Assembly: GCA_017640665.1 (NCBI GenBank)
Contig: JAEPQE010000004.1
Coordinates: 248,001 to 312,000 of the forward strand
DNA from: Balneolaceae bacterium
GTDB taxonomy: Bacteria > Bacteroidota > Rhodothermia > Balneolales > Balneolaceae
Length of the DNA: 64,000 nucleotides
Direction: 5' to 3'
The notes under the pieces are model-generated. The model had not been told where the DNA came from. It did no database searches and saw only the letters and a program-made list of their open reading frames with translations. The position numbers and the translations under genes are program-made. Below, piece after piece: positions 34,541 through 44,532 of this stretch. Positions within the stretch are counted from its first letter, which is position 1. Every line of letters begins with the position of its first letter.

Positions 34541-34798
34541 ATGGCAAAAGGAAAACAAAGAAAAACAGACGACAAGCCAATGTTTTTTTCAGCATTTAAC
34601 TATCGGCTGATTGGTGTGGCTATTTTATTAATTGTGGGTGGGTTTACAGCAATGTATGTAGAGAACGAAGTTCATGGATTTATCTCCTTGTACATTTCTC
34701 CTATCGTAATAATGGCCGGTTACATTGTTGTGATTTTTGCCATTATGAAACATGATCGCGACGAAACTGAGGAAACAGACACGGAAGTAGCCACCTAA
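34541..34798 (+). CDS. DUF3098 small membrane protein
   Basis: 85 residues with two membrane helices. The core DKPMFFSAFNYRLIGVAILL, then a short loop and SLYISPIVIMAGYIVVIFAIM matches the DUF3098 pattern. The function is unknown for the family. It ends two bases before the DUF92 gene, so they are translationally close and probably co-expressed; this suggests a membrane-related role together with the isoprenoid or lipid kinase-like protein, but this is weak inference. Confidence 0.82.
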   Translation: MAKGKQRKTDDKPMFFSAFNYRLIGVAILLIVGGFTAMYVENEVHGFISLYISPIVIMAGYIVVIFAIMKHDRDETEETDTEVAT

Positions 34799-34800
34799 AC

Positions 34801-35628
34801 GTGCTCGACCGCCTCATAAATATCTTTTTTCTTTTTTCACTGGTATTCATTTTTATTCTTTTTGCAAATGCAGAAGATCATCTAAGAATAACTTTGGCAC
34901 TATTACTTTCGCTAAGTTGTGCCTTCCTGGCATTTATACTGAATTGGCTAACTCTGGATGGATTAACAGCAGCGGTCTTGTTTGGGCTTATTTCCTATGG
35001 GCTGGGAGGCTTAATCGGCGCCTTGATTGTTCTGGCCTTTTTTATTTCCAGTTCGCTCCTCTCAAAAGATATGATTAGTGAAGAATCTTTGTTAGACAAA
35101 AAATTTCGTAGGAATGGACTTCAGGTTTGGTCGAATGGATTTTGGTTCGCACTTTGGATTATTATCTGGTTTTTAAGCAAGGAACGAATTTTTCTGGTAG
35201 CCGGGGTAGCAAGTATGGCTTTTGCAACTGCAGATACCTGGGCCTCGGAGATAGGTGGGCATCGTGTTAAAGGGAAAACCTGGTTGGTAACAAATTTTCA
35301 GGCTGTGAAGCCTGGAACTGATGGTGGAATCAGTGTTATAGGAACAATCGCATCTTTAATTGGAGCGTTTTTTATTGGCGGATTATTTTGGTTAATAGAA
35401 CCAGGAGTTACTTTATTAACATTTCTTCTTGTTTCAATAGCCGGTTTTTTGGGAAGTTTTATAGATTCCTGGATTGGGGCTTCATTTCAGGGTATCGAAC
35501 TTAATAAAAGGTTAAAGAATATTTTTGCTCGTCAAATTACGTATGTTGACAACGATCTGGTTAACTGGATGGCCGCGGGCTCATCATCGGTAGTTGCCTT
35601 ATTCATTTTTTTAATAGCAGGACATTAG
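34801..35628 (+). CDS. DUF92 integral membrane protein (phytol-kinase-like family)
   Basis: 275 residues, six or seven membrane segments. It starts with GTG at 34801, two bases after the DUF3098 stop. Recognised from TLDGLTAAVLFGLISYGLGG, FATADTWASEIGGHRVKGKTWLVT, KPGTDGGISVIGTIASLIGAF and GFLGSFIDSWIGASFQG, which is the DUF92/TIGR00297 family. The best-studied relative is the plant VTE6 phytyl-phosphate kinase, so a CTP-dependent polyprenyl phosphate kinase activity is possible, without direct support here. The symporter gene follows 16 bases downstream. Confidence 0.86.
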   Translation: MLDRLINIFFLFSLVFIFILFANAEDHLRITLALLLSLSCAFLAFILNWLTLDGLTAAVLFGLISYGLGGLIGALIVLAFFISSSLLSKDMISEESLLDKKFRRNGLQVWSNGFWFALWIIIWFLSKERIFLVAGVASMAFATADTWASEIGGHRVKGKTWLVTNFQAVKPGTDGGISVIGTIASLIGAFFIGGLFWLIEPGVTLLTFLLVSIAGFLGSFIDSWIGASFQGIELNKRLKNIFARQITYVDNDLVNWMAAGSSSVVALFIFLIAGH

Positions 35629-35644
35629 GTTAAAACACAAAACT

Positions 35645-36943
35645 ATGTGGTATAAAAAATTACACTGGCAAATTATTATCGGACTTATCCTTGGTTTAAT
35701 CTGGGGTTTGATTTCAGCAGTAGCAGGATTTAATGAATTCACTCTCGATTTTATAAAACCCTTTGGAACTATTTTTATCACTTTATTGAAGCTTATTGCT
35801 GTTCCATTGGTACTAGTTTCTCTTGTAGCCGGAGTTACCAGTTTAAATGATACGGCTTCACTATCCAGAATGGGTGGTAAAACTGTTCTTATTTACCTTT
35901 GTACCACGGTATTAGCAATTACAATAGGGTTAGCTGCAGTGAACTTAATTAAGCCCGGTAAGGCGCTCCCCGAAGCTACTAAAATCGAACTTCAGGAAAC
36001 GTATAAGGATAATATCGGGGAAAGAGAAGAAGGTGCAGCCAAAATTCAGGAAAGAAGACCTTTAGACTTCCTGGTTGAAATAGTACCCGAAAACTTTTTT
36101 GCTTCAGCAAGTAAAAACGCAAATATGCTTCAGGTTGTTTTCGTAGCTATACTTTTAGGAATCGGAATAATTAAAGTTGGAGGAAAAGCCGGAGAAACGC
36201 TTGTTAATGTATTTGATGCTTTTAATGATGTAATTATAAAAATTGTAGATCTGATTATGGAAGTGGCTCCCTATGGTGTATTCGCACTGATGGCGGCACT
36301 TATAGTAGATCTTGCAGGCGATGATTTAGCTAAGGCGTGGGGATTATTACAAGCATTAGGGTGGTACTGTTTAACTGTATTGATAGCCTTAATTATTCAT
36401 GTGCTACTTGTTTACAGCAGTATGTTCAAAATCTTCAGTAAAATGAAACTGAAGGATTTCTTTAAAGCAATTCAACCTGCGATGTTACTTGGGTTCAGTA
36501 CCAGCTCAAGTTCAGCTACACTTCCGGTAACAATGGAAAGAGTAGAAAAAAATCTAGGCGTTGATGAAGAAGTTGCCAGCTTTGTACTACCGATTGGAGC
36601 AACTATCAATATGGATGGTACAAGTTTATACCAGGCCGTGGCTGCTGTTTTTATCGCTCAGGCATTGGGTATGGATCTTACTATCGCGCAACAACTTACG
36701 ATTGTACTTACAGCTACCCTTGCCTCGATAGGAGCAGCAGGCGTTCCCGGGGCAGGAATCGTAATGTTAGTAGTAGTACTTCAGGCAATTCAGGTGCCGG
36801 TAGCTGGAATAGCACTTATTTTGGGTGTAGATCGTATTCTCGATATGTGTAGAACAACGGTAAATATCACCGGAGACGCAGCAGTATCATATACTGTGGC
36901 ATCATTGGAAGGCAAATTGCACGAACCAGATTTAGAAGATTAA
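35645..36943 (+). CDS. Dicarboxylate/amino acid:cation symporter (DAACS family)
   Basis: 432 residues with the eight-helix plus two re-entrant-loop plan of the SLC1/GltPh family. Diagnostic sequences are LLGFSTSSSSATLPVTME (serine-rich re-entrant loop HP1), VLPIGATINMDGTSLYQAVAA (NMDGT motif), and LASIGAAGVPGAGIVM (HP2) with GVDRILDMCRTTVNITGD binding the substrate amino group and cations. It imports dicarboxylates or acidic or neutral amino acids with Na+ or H+. The substrate specificity is not fixed by these motifs. It lies in the same direction as DUF3098 and DUF92. Confidence 0.94.
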   Translation: MWYKKLHWQIIIGLILGLIWGLISAVAGFNEFTLDFIKPFGTIFITLLKLIAVPLVLVSLVAGVTSLNDTASLSRMGGKTVLIYLCTTVLAITIGLAAVNLIKPGKALPEATKIELQETYKDNIGEREEGAAKIQERRPLDFLVEIVPENFFASASKNANMLQVVFVAILLGIGIIKVGGKAGETLVNVFDAFNDVIIKIVDLIMEVAPYGVFALMAALIVDLAGDDLAKAWGLLQALGWYCLTVLIALIIHVLLVYSSMFKIFSKMKLKDFFKAIQPAMLLGFSTSSSSATLPVTMERVEKNLGVDEEVASFVLPIGATINMDGTSLYQAVAAVFIAQALGMDLTIAQQLTIVLTATLASIGAAGVPGAGIVMLVVVLQAIQVPVAGIALILGVDRILDMCRTTVNITGDAAVSYTVASLEGKLHEPDLED

Positions 36944-37025
36944 ATTTTTTCTAAATCTAAAGTTTAATGTGCCATTTAACTATGAAATCTGTTTATTGAG
37001 TCGTTGCTCAAATGCAAAGGTGCCT

Positions 37026-39845
37026 ATGGTTCAAGAGCTACTATCAAGAGTACTACTATTTAAACAACATATCGCCTTTTTGCTTTTCTTTTTAGTAAGT
37101 AGTAGTACTGTTTTTTCTCAATCAGTATTACTTCCGGCAGATGTTGTAATTGTCTCAGTAAATTCGGCTGGAGACTCCTTTGATTTTATCCCTCTGGTAA
37201 ACCTTGAAACCGGAACAACCATTTGGTTTTCAAATGGGGTATGGAATCCCGTAGATGCTACGATTGAGGGAGCACAAGAAGTTGAAGTCACCATCAAGTC
37301 TGATATTGACGCCGGTACTAATATTCATATAAATGAGATTGAAGACCCACGGGTGGAAGTAAACGGTCATCTGAGTTTTTCAGGTGATGGAGATCGGGTA
37401 TTTGCCTATCAAAAAGATGAAGGTGTTTCACGGGTTATTTATGGCATAGGGTGGGGGAATAAAGATATTTGGAATCCGGAATCTGAGATTGGCTCCGCTG
37501 TTCCGGTAAGTATATCCCGAGAGAATCATGCGCTTCTTCACTTAGGCTTGGTTGATAATTATCAGTACTATCTGCGAAACGGAGCAAGTGGAACTCCAGG
37601 GATGCTGGCTTCTTTTGTTGGAGACCCTGCAAAGTGGAGAGGGAGAGATAACCGTGCGTTTCCGTCTTTCGGAACTGCTTTCAGAATTTTAAAGCCCCCG
37701 GTTGTTTTGTTTGATGAAAGTATATCAACTACTACAGAAAATGAATCTATTATCCTGAATGTGGCTATTTTTGAGCACGACGGTTCCCGCTTAACGGTAG
37801 ACGCAGTATTCAATGAGTTTAACAGTACAGCAGATACTAACGATGTAAGCAAGTTCAAAAAGCACACGTTCAACTTTACGGGTTTAATTGGTGATGCAGT
37901 GTATGCCGTTGAAATACCTACTTTTGATGATAACATCTATGAAAGCACCGAAAATGCTTTTTTTGAACTGCAGAATCTTACTAATGGAGAACTTGGAGAT
38001 TTTGTAACTCATGTTGCTTTTCTGCCTGACAATGAAATCCCAAATGTGTTAATAACCGGTCTTTCATATACCGGAAACCCCGATTCCGATTACATTGAAA
38101 TTCAGAACAATGAACGGATTGATGCAGATTTATCGGGTTGGAAATTGATTAGCCGCGATGAAATAATCGAGTTTCCGTATGGAACGTATTTATCACCTCT
38201 TCAAGTGCTTAGAATTGCACATCCTGAATCAGATATAGAGCAGATCCAAGCGAAGAATTGGCTAAGAAGAAATCAGGGAGTGGTAGAGTTACGCTCACCA
38301 TATCAGCAATTGGTTTCTAGTCTGGATTACAGAATAAGTAGAGGCGAGGAGGAAAGAATAACCAATCAGGAAATTACCCAGTCTGAACTATTACCGGGAG
38401 ATTTGGTTACTGCTGCTCAGCTATCTGGTCTTGAGGAGAATATTTCTGAAGAAGCTGCAAAAGAAGAGAAAAAACTTTCCGGATGGTATACCGTGAACGG
38501 AGAAGAAATTTTTGATGACGGGATGAATGAGAAAGAGTTCTTTGTATGGAACGAAATTTCAGCCTCATTTGCCAAGTATGATCCTCTTACTGAAGATGAG
38601 AACGAGCAGGCTGTTTTGTTGAGTTATTTTGAACAAGAGGAGTTGAATGAAAAGACGGAAGAAATAGACAGCACTTTTATTGATTCGGAGCTTGAACTTT
38701 CAATAGAAGTAACAGATTGGTCAATCACTCTTTCTGGTACCGACCTAGATAAAAATGGAGTAATTAATGGTTCAGAAGGATTCAATCTGGTTATGAATAG
38801 ATCCGGAAAAGAACTTCCAATAAAAGCCTTAATTACAAACCTTGAGGAATCTCTTTTCGAAGGTGCAATTTATCCCTATCTGTACCTTTGGGAGCAGGAT
38901 GGACAAGGTTGGATGTCTGCAGAACGGCTTGATGAATATGATGTAATCTCCAAAGAAGCTTTATTCTGGATAAGAGCCGATTCCATTTTTGAAGCTACTG
39001 AAATTCTCATTCAACCTCAGTTATTTCAAGAGCAGGAGCAAATTGAAGAAAAAGAGCTTCTGATTGAATCTGAGCTGAGAATAGGATTAGAAACAACTGG
39101 TTTTAGTAAATCAGTTTCGATACAGTTTTTTGAAGATGTGAATGTGATAAAAAGAGATATTATTGTACCGGGCTTAGAATCTGGGCTTCGGGTATCCAGA
39201 GATGAATATTTGTTCTTCGGTGCAGGAAGCGGACTAAACTGGAATTCAGAAATCAACCTCCGAGGTATTCAGAATCAGAAAATGGTGTTTCCTTTAGCTT
39301 TCGAAACTTCGGAATCGGGTACGTTCAACTTATCTGTTCAAAAGTTTGATGGAATTCCGGGCGATTGGATTGTTACACTTATTGACGAACTTTCTGAGAA
39401 AGAATACGAGTTGAACCCGAACTGGCAATTCGAATTTGAGTATTTCAAAACGGAAGAAAGTGTAGCAGAAACTATTCCGGGTCTGGATCAAACAGATGAT
39501 GTTGAGCCTGTTGAAAAAGAGCACAGATTTATGCTCGTAATCACTCCGCCAGAAGCGCAAGGTGTTCAGAATTTAATTCCCGAAGAAGTGTCTTTACATC
39601 AGAATTTTCCTAATCCGTTTAATCCTGCAACAACAATATCTTTTTATTTACCTGAATCTGTACCCGTTAAGCTTTCGGTATTTAATGTGGTAGGGCAACC
39701 GGTTGCTGTACTAACTGAAGGAACACTAAGTCCCGGCGATCATGAGTTTGAATGGGATGCAACGGGTCTACCGAGCGGAATGTATATCTATCAGCTTGAA
39801 GTTGGCACTAAAGTAATGACCCGAAAGATGACGTTGGTTAAATAA
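37026..39845 (+). CDS. Large secreted protein: Calx-beta-like, lamin-tail domain, C-terminal sorting domain
   Basis: About 939 residues from the ATG at 37026, preceded by AAAGGTG; an upstream in-frame ATG at 36969 would put 19 residues before the signal peptide. The N-terminus has a Sec signal (IAFLLFFLVSSSTVFS). A region near 37690-38030 looks like a Calx-beta-type sandwich. A lamin-tail domain follows around 38040-38280 (VLITGLSYTGNPDSDYIEIQ, LSGWKLISRDEI), as in many extracellular nucleases and adhesins, but no nuclease motif is visible. A long Glu-rich middle follows. The C-terminal ~85 residues (NFPNPFNPATTISF ... TRKMTLVK) are a sorting domain of type IX cargo. Likely exposed on or released from the cell surface. 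Confidence 0.82.
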   Translation: MVQELLSRVLLFKQHIAFLLFFLVSSSTVFSQSVLLPADVVIVSVNSAGDSFDFIPLVNLETGTTIWFSNGVWNPVDATIEGAQEVEVTIKSDIDAGTNIHINEIEDPRVEVNGHLSFSGDGDRVFAYQKDEGVSRVIYGIGWGNKDIWNPESEIGSAVPVSISRENHALLHLGLVDNYQYYLRNGASGTPGMLASFVGDPAKWRGRDNRAFPSFGTAFRILKPPVVLFDESISTTTENESIILNVAIFEHDGSRLTVDAVFNEFNSTADTNDVSKFKKHTFNFTGLIGDAVYAVEIPTFDDNIYESTENAFFELQNLTNGELGDFVTHVAFLPDNEIPNVLITGLSYTGNPDSDYIEIQNNERIDADLSGWKLISRDEIIEFPYGTYLSPLQVLRIAHPESDIEQIQAKNWLRRNQGVVELRSPYQQLVSSLDYRISRGEEERITNQEITQSELLPGDLVTAAQLSGLEENISEEAAKEEKKLSGWYTVNGEEIFDDGMNEKEFFVWNEISASFAKYDPLTEDENEQAVLLSYFEQEELNEKTEEIDSTFIDSELELSIEVTDWSITLSGTDLDKNGVINGSEGFNLVMNRSGKELPIKALITNLEESLFEGAIYPYLYLWEQDGQGWMSAERLDEYDVISKEALFWIRADSIFEATEILIQPQLFQEQEQIEEKELLIESELRIGLETTGFSKSVSIQFFEDVNVIKRDIIVPGLESGLRVSRDEYLFFGAGSGLNWNSEINLRGIQNQKMVFPLAFETSESGTFNLSVQKFDGIPGDWIVTLIDELSEKEYELNPNWQFEFEYFKTEESVAETIPGLDQTDDVEPVEKEHRFMLVITPPEAQGVQNLIPEEVSLHQNFPNPFNPATTISFYLPESVPVKLSVFNVVGQPVAVLTEGTLSPGDHEFEWDATGLPSGMYIYQLEVGTKVMTRKMTLVK

Positions 39846-39883
39846 ACACTAATTTTAAAACTAAACAGATCACTTTTTAAATT

Positions 39884-40702
39884 ATGCAATTCAAGACTAT
39901 TCAAGGTATCGATGTTCCCGAAATCGGACTTGGAACCTATGGGTTAATCGGAAAACAGGGAGAACAGATTATAAAAATGGCGTTAAATATGGGATATCGT
40001 CATATTGATACCGCTCAGGATTATAAAAATGAAAGAGAAGTTGGCAACGCTATTAAACAGGCTCATATAAAAAGAGAAGAACTTTTTGTAACCACCAAGA
40101 TTGATCGAAATAACCTTGAGCCTGAGAAACTTTTAAAAACGGCTGAACAATCGTTGTTGGACCTGGACCTTTCTTATGTTGATTTATTGTTGATCCACTG
40201 GCCAAATCCGGATTACGATATCGAAAAGACTATGGAAGCGATGCTTTCATTCAGAGATCAGGGAAAAGCGTTAAACATTGGAGTAAGTAACTTCCCTCTG
40301 AAATTGCTCAGGGAAGTGAATGAGGAATTGGCAGCTCCAATTTTTTGCAACCAGGTGGAATACCATCCACTGTTAGGTCAGCTTGATTTGTTAGACTATG
40401 CAGCTGATCAGGACTTGTTATTTACGGCTTACAGTCCATTCGGGCAGGGTAAACTAGTGAATCACCCGTTACTTACTAAGATTGGTGAGAAGTACGGCAA
40501 ATCATCAACTCAAGTAGCTTTACGGTGGCTGATTGAACAAGAACAGGTAGTTGCTATCCCCAAAGCCTCTTCAAAAGAGCATCTGGAGCAGAATCTCGAT
40601 ATTTATGATTTCGTTTTAGAAGATGATGACTTCTACGCTATAGACGATCTGGATAAAACTACACGAATCATAAACCCTGGTTTTGCTCCTGAATGGGATT
40701 AA
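39884..40702 (+). CDS. Aldo/keto reductase
   Basis: 272 residues, TIM-barrel NADPH-dependent oxidoreductase. The catalytic tetrad is visible: Asp and Tyr in HIDTAQDYKNEREVG, Lys in FVTTKIDRN, and His in LLLIHWPNPD. The NADPH-binding C-terminal part reads VAIPKASSKEHLEQNL. Best fit is the AKR5-type group that includes 2,5-diketo-D-gluconate reductase and prokaryotic xylose/methylglyoxal reductases; the true substrate cannot be told. Its stop overlaps by three bases the stop of the thioesterase on the other strand. Confidence 0.93.
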   Translation: MQFKTIQGIDVPEIGLGTYGLIGKQGEQIIKMALNMGYRHIDTAQDYKNEREVGNAIKQAHIKREELFVTTKIDRNNLEPEKLLKTAEQSLLDLDLSYVDLLLIHWPNPDYDIEKTMEAMLSFRDQGKALNIGVSNFPLKLLREVNEELAAPIFCNQVEYHPLLGQLDLLDYAADQDLLFTAYSPFGQGKLVNHPLLTKIGEKYGKSSTQVALRWLIEQEQVVAIPKASSKEHLEQNLDIYDFVLEDDDFYAIDDLDKTTRIINPGFAPEWD

Positions 40703-41439
40703 TCAGCTCCAAAATTAACTTCAGCTAAAGCAATGGTTTTCTCATCTTGATTGATGAGCTGGAGTTTTTTAATGCCACTTTCTGCTTGTTCTACAGAAGC
40801 CGAAATGATATCACCTTCTAGGCTTTCACGCATATAGATGATATCGAAGCGTGAAACGTTTTTCGATTCCTCCAGAGATAGGCATTCCTGCATCCAGTCT
40901 ATATACATTGCGTTATTTACATGCATATTCATGTCCAAATCTGAGCGGCGGACGGAAAATTCCTTCGTTTTATGAAATTCAGAAATAGGGGAGATACGGT
41001 TTGATTTTACTTCTAACACATGATTTCTTTTTGCAAGGCGTGTCTCAAGAACCTCTTTTGGCATACGCACAGGCCTTCTTGTTGTCATGTTTATCATCAT
41101 CCAATAGCTGAGGCAACAACCTAATTCCACTCCATCTTCATCTAGAATGCGGTAGTTTCGATAAGCTCGCAGGGCATCACCTGCAGCAGGCCATGTTTCT
41201 ATAGTGATTGTTTCTCTCCATTTCGGGAATCTCTTAATTTGAATATCCATTCGGTGTAAAACCCATGTCAGGTCTTGCTCCTGTAAATCGGTAATATCAA
41301 AGTGAAGCTCTTTAGCGTTATTCCCGGCTACTTCCTGAAAGAAATCACAAATGGCTTTGAGCGTGGTATTTCCACTTGTATCAACCTCATTTGCACGAAT
41401 AGTAAACTGCTCGGTATAAAAAGTATGTGTTTCTGACAT
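40699..41439 (-). CDS. Acyl-ACP thioesterase
   Basis: About 246 residues with the double hot-dog architecture of the FatA/FatB-like bacterial family. N-terminal hot-dog: ANEVDTSGNTTLKAICDFFQEVAGNNAK, then LTWVLHRMDIQIKRFPKW. C-terminal hot-dog: VRRSDLDMNMHVNNAMYIDWMQE with the D-N-H-V-N-N catalytic region. I chose the ATG at 41437-41439; an upstream frame reaches 41580, but it would run over the RND terminator. It releases fatty acids from acyl-ACP. The LuxE/LuxC-like pair elsewhere in the window could use the released acids, which is only a guess. Tail-to-tail with the aldo/keto reductase. Confidence 0.9.
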   Translation of the reverse strand: MSETHTFYTEQFTIRANEVDTSGNTTLKAICDFFQEVAGNNAKELHFDITDLQEQDLTWVLHRMDIQIKRFPKWRETITIETWPAAGDALRAYRNYRILDEDGVELGCCLSYWMMINMTTRRPVRMPKEVLETRLAKRNHVLEVKSNRISPISEFHKTKEFSVRRSDLDMNMHVNNAMYIDWMQECLSLEESKNVSRFDIIYMRESLEGDIISASVEQAESGIKKLQLINQDEKTIALAEVNFGAD

Positions 41440-41460
41440 CCTATTTTTCCAGAAACATAC

Positions 41461-41485
41461 AAAAAACCCCTCAGAGATTGAGGGG
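41461..41485 (-). terminator. Intrinsic terminator of the RND operon
   Basis: On the minus strand CCCCTCA-(5)-TGAGGGG is followed directly by six T residues (plus strand A run at 41461-41466). It lies 13 bases beyond the stop of the downstream RND gene and is oriented to end leftward transcription. Confidence 0.93.
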
Positions 41486-41497
41486 CTCCATAATTTA

Positions 41498-44400
41498 TTA
41501 TCTAACTCTGGACATAACCCCAATACGTCCGGCCCATAATCTGATATCATCAAGAATAATGTAGATAGAGGGGAGAACAACCAGTGTAACTACCGTTGAG
41601 AAGGTCAGTCCACCAACGATTGCACGAGCCATTGGGAAGTAAGGAGGTCCATCACCACCAATTTGAGTATTGCCAATGCAAAGTGGAATCAAACCAAGAA
41701 CAGTTGTTCCGGCAGTCATAAGAATTGGTCTCATTCGGTCTTTACCTCCCTGAACTACAGCCTCACGTCGGCTCATTCCTTCACTTCTCAGATGAAGAAT
41801 ATGATCAATCAAAACAATACCATTGTTTACCACAATCCCCATTAGAATAAGGATGCCGATCATGGCCATTAAATCAAAGGTGGTTCCGGTGATGGTGAAA
41901 AACCAAAATATTCCTATGATTCCATAGAAAATACAGGCAAGAATGCTGGTTGGATACATGAGTGATTCGAATAAGGCTGCCATCACTAAATAAATAAGAA
42001 AGAAGGCAATCAAAATATTGAAAATCATTTGATTCATTGCCTCAGTGTCCTGACTAAAACTCCTTCCATAGCTCCATCTGTAACCAGCCGGATAAACTAT
42101 TTGATCCATAACTTCAGAGATTTTGGGTCTAGCCTCGTCCATCGTGATATCATCAAGGTTAATATTAATTCCTAACGATGTCTTTCGGTTTTCACGGAAA
42201 ATCCGTCCGGGACCATTACTTTCTTCAAAGTTTGCAACAGAGGCTAGTTTGATGGATTTATTATCACCAATTGATATCGGAAGTTCTTTAAGATCATCAA
42301 TTGATTGCCGATCTGAATTCTTAAGAGCAAGAATAACGTCAATCTCAGATTCAGGACCACGTATTTTTCGAAGGTTCCGGCCTCTTACAGATGCAGAGAC
42401 TGCCTGGGCAACACTGCTGGAGGTAAGCCCAAAGTTTCTGGCGCGCTCATGATCAATAGTAAGCTGAACTTCAGATTTTCCTATTTCTGCCTCAGATTTA
42501 ACATCAGCAAGCCCTTCAATTTGATTCATTCTCCATTCTACTTGTTCCGCGAGTTCCTCGAGTACGTCCATAGATTCACCCTGAACAAAAACGCGAATTC
42601 CCTCATTACTACTTCTACTTCTGAATTCAAAAGCAGGCTCACCTATAGTTACTACAGGTAGATTTTCCTCAATTTCTTTTTTAATAAGAGGAACAGACTT
42701 TATTGCTACATCTTCGTTAGTAAGAATAATAGTAGAATTAGCAAATTCAGGCTGGTAATAAGTATATACCGACTCTATTTCAAACTGTTCTTTGTTTTCA
42801 TAGAGGTATTTTTCCACTTTATCGACCGTCTGCTTTACTCTGTCTAAAGTGTATGAATCGTTCAGATTATACCTGAGTTGAATTTCTCTTGATTCCGTTT
42901 GTGGAAACATGTCTACATTTAGAAGACCAGATGCAAATGGTATAATACCACTCAGAAATAAAAGAATTATTGAAATACTGGACACCCATCTCCGATCAAC
43001 AAACCATCCCAAAAAACGAGCATACTTATCAGCGAACTTATCAATAATAGTAGTTTTACGTTGTTTTGGAGGTTTAATTTTAGAAGAAAGAAGAGGAATA
43101 ACCGTTAACGAAATAAATAAAGAAGCGATCAAAGAAATAATAATAGGCATTCCAACATAATACATGTGTTGTTTTATGAAGGACTCATTAACAATATTTG
43201 GCAGAAAGACGACAACAGATGTTAAGGTACCGGCTGTTACCGCAATTCCAACTTCTTTGGCTCCAAATATTGCTGCCTTGGAAGGTTTGGTTCCTTTTCG
43301 TTGGTGGCGGTGGATGTTTTCGGTTACTACTACTGCATTATCAACAAGCATTCCTACAGCAAGCATCAATCCCATCATCGAAAGAATATTGAGTGATATA
43401 TCGAGGAAAAAGAAAAAGCCCAGTGTTACAATTAAAGAAAAGGGAACAGCCGTGGCTACAACAAGAGTAGTACTAAACTGTCTTAGAAAGAAATAAAGCA
43501 TAAAAATGGATAAGAATGCACCAAGAATACCGGCACTTAAAAGCTCACGCAGAGAACTAAGTATACCATCAGCCTGGTTCTGCATTTCATAGATTGTAAT
43601 ACCCTGCATTTCAGGTAGCTTGTTAATTTCCTCGATTTCTTCGAGTACTCTGCTTACAGTTTCAACTGTGTTGGCAGAAGACTCTTTAACAATATCTAGC
43701 CCTATTGCATACTTCATATCTAAATGGCGGGCATAATTTCTAACAGGCTCCGTGTATTTGACCTCTGCAATATCTTTTACACGAAGGTTGTTTTCTCCAA
43801 TAATCAAATTCTCGATGTCTTCAACACCTCTAAGCTCTCCCATAGGACGAACGTTATATCGAAGTCCGCTATCTGTAATTTTTCCAGCTGAAGTTGAAAA
43901 ATTAGCTCTACTCAATGTAGCAGTAAGTTGGTTTAAATCGATGTTATAACTCAAAATCCGGTCAGTGAGTAGCTCAATCCGGATTTCCTTTTTTTCCACT
44001 CCATAAAGAGTAACCTGGCCAACACCGTCAATTCGTTCAATACGCTGTTTCAGATTTCGATTTAAAAGGTCAAAAGAGTCTGAAAGGTCGCGATCACTGG
44101 AAATCCTTAATTGAAGAGCATTTCCCCCATCAGCCTGAAATTTAAAAATATTGTAGTACTCGAAGTCATCAGGGAATTGATTTCGGACGCTTTCAATTTT
44201 CTCTTTTATCTCAATGGCTTTAAGGTTGATGTCCGACCCTTGTTTAAAAATAATCTGAATGCCGCCATTATCTTCACCGGCATTAGAATTCATTCTCTCT
44301 ACTCCACTTATGGTGGCAAGCACTTCTTCCATTGGTTTGATAAGCTCTTCTTCTACTTCTTCCGGTGAGGCATTGGGATAAGGAACCTGAATAAAAGCTC

Positions 44401-44530
44401 CCGGGAAACTCAATGTTGGAAAGAACTCAAGCGGTACCAATCGTGTAGCAATTGTTCCCACTACCACAAGGCTTACAAACACCATCATGGTGGTTACGGG
44501 ACGTTTTACAGACAGCTCGGTTAAACTCAT
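41498..44530 (-). CDS. RND efflux permease, second of a tandem pair
   Basis: 1010 residues, AcrB/HAE1-type inner-membrane proton antiporter. Twelve membrane segments in two halves, with the periplasmic loops (PN1/PN2 and PC1/PC2) of the family. Markers: SVKRPVTTMMVFVSLVVVG at the N-terminus, GMLVDNAVVVTENIHRH in TM4 (one of the two adjacent acidic relay residues is Asn), and VVNNGIVLIDHILHLR in TM10-11. The gene starts two bases after the stop of the first RND gene. It is distinct in sequence from its neighbour, so the pair may form a heteromeric pump as in MdtB/MdtC. Substrate unknown. Confidence 0.94.
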   Translation of the reverse strand: MSLTELSVKRPVTTMMVFVSLVVVGTIATRLVPLEFFPTLSFPGAFIQVPYPNASPEEVEEELIKPMEEVLATISGVERMNSNAGEDNGGIQIIFKQGSDINLKAIEIKEKIESVRNQFPDDFEYYNIFKFQADGGNALQLRISSDRDLSDSFDLLNRNLKQRIERIDGVGQVTLYGVEKKEIRIELLTDRILSYNIDLNQLTATLSRANFSTSAGKITDSGLRYNVRPMGELRGVEDIENLIIGENNLRVKDIAEVKYTEPVRNYARHLDMKYAIGLDIVKESSANTVETVSRVLEEIEEINKLPEMQGITIYEMQNQADGILSSLRELLSAGILGAFLSIFMLYFFLRQFSTTLVVATAVPFSLIVTLGFFFFLDISLNILSMMGLMLAVGMLVDNAVVVTENIHRHQRKGTKPSKAAIFGAKEVGIAVTAGTLTSVVVFLPNIVNESFIKQHMYYVGMPIIISLIASLFISLTVIPLLSSKIKPPKQRKTTIIDKFADKYARFLGWFVDRRWVSSISIILLFLSGIIPFASGLLNVDMFPQTESREIQLRYNLNDSYTLDRVKQTVDKVEKYLYENKEQFEIESVYTYYQPEFANSTIILTNEDVAIKSVPLIKKEIEENLPVVTIGEPAFEFRSRSSNEGIRVFVQGESMDVLEELAEQVEWRMNQIEGLADVKSEAEIGKSEVQLTIDHERARNFGLTSSSVAQAVSASVRGRNLRKIRGPESEIDVILALKNSDRQSIDDLKELPISIGDNKSIKLASVANFEESNGPGRIFRENRKTSLGININLDDITMDEARPKISEVMDQIVYPAGYRWSYGRSFSQDTEAMNQMIFNILIAFFLIYLVMAALFESLMYPTSILACIFYGIIGIFWFFTITGTTFDLMAMIGILILMGIVVNNGIVLIDHILHLRSEGMSRREAVVQGGKDRMRPILMTAGTTVLGLIPLCIGNTQIGGDGPPYFPMARAIVGGLTFSTVVTLVVLPSIYIILDDIRLWAGRIGVMSRVR

Positions 44531-44532
44531 AA

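Noticed and set aside
41440-41580. Longer N-terminus of the acyl-ACP thioesterase
   Set aside because: It would run through the RND terminator and into the RND gene; the family domain starts at the later ATG.
42123-44368. Many open frames on the plus strand inside the RND genes
   Set aside because: They are antisense to strongly conserved coding sequence and show no family signatures.
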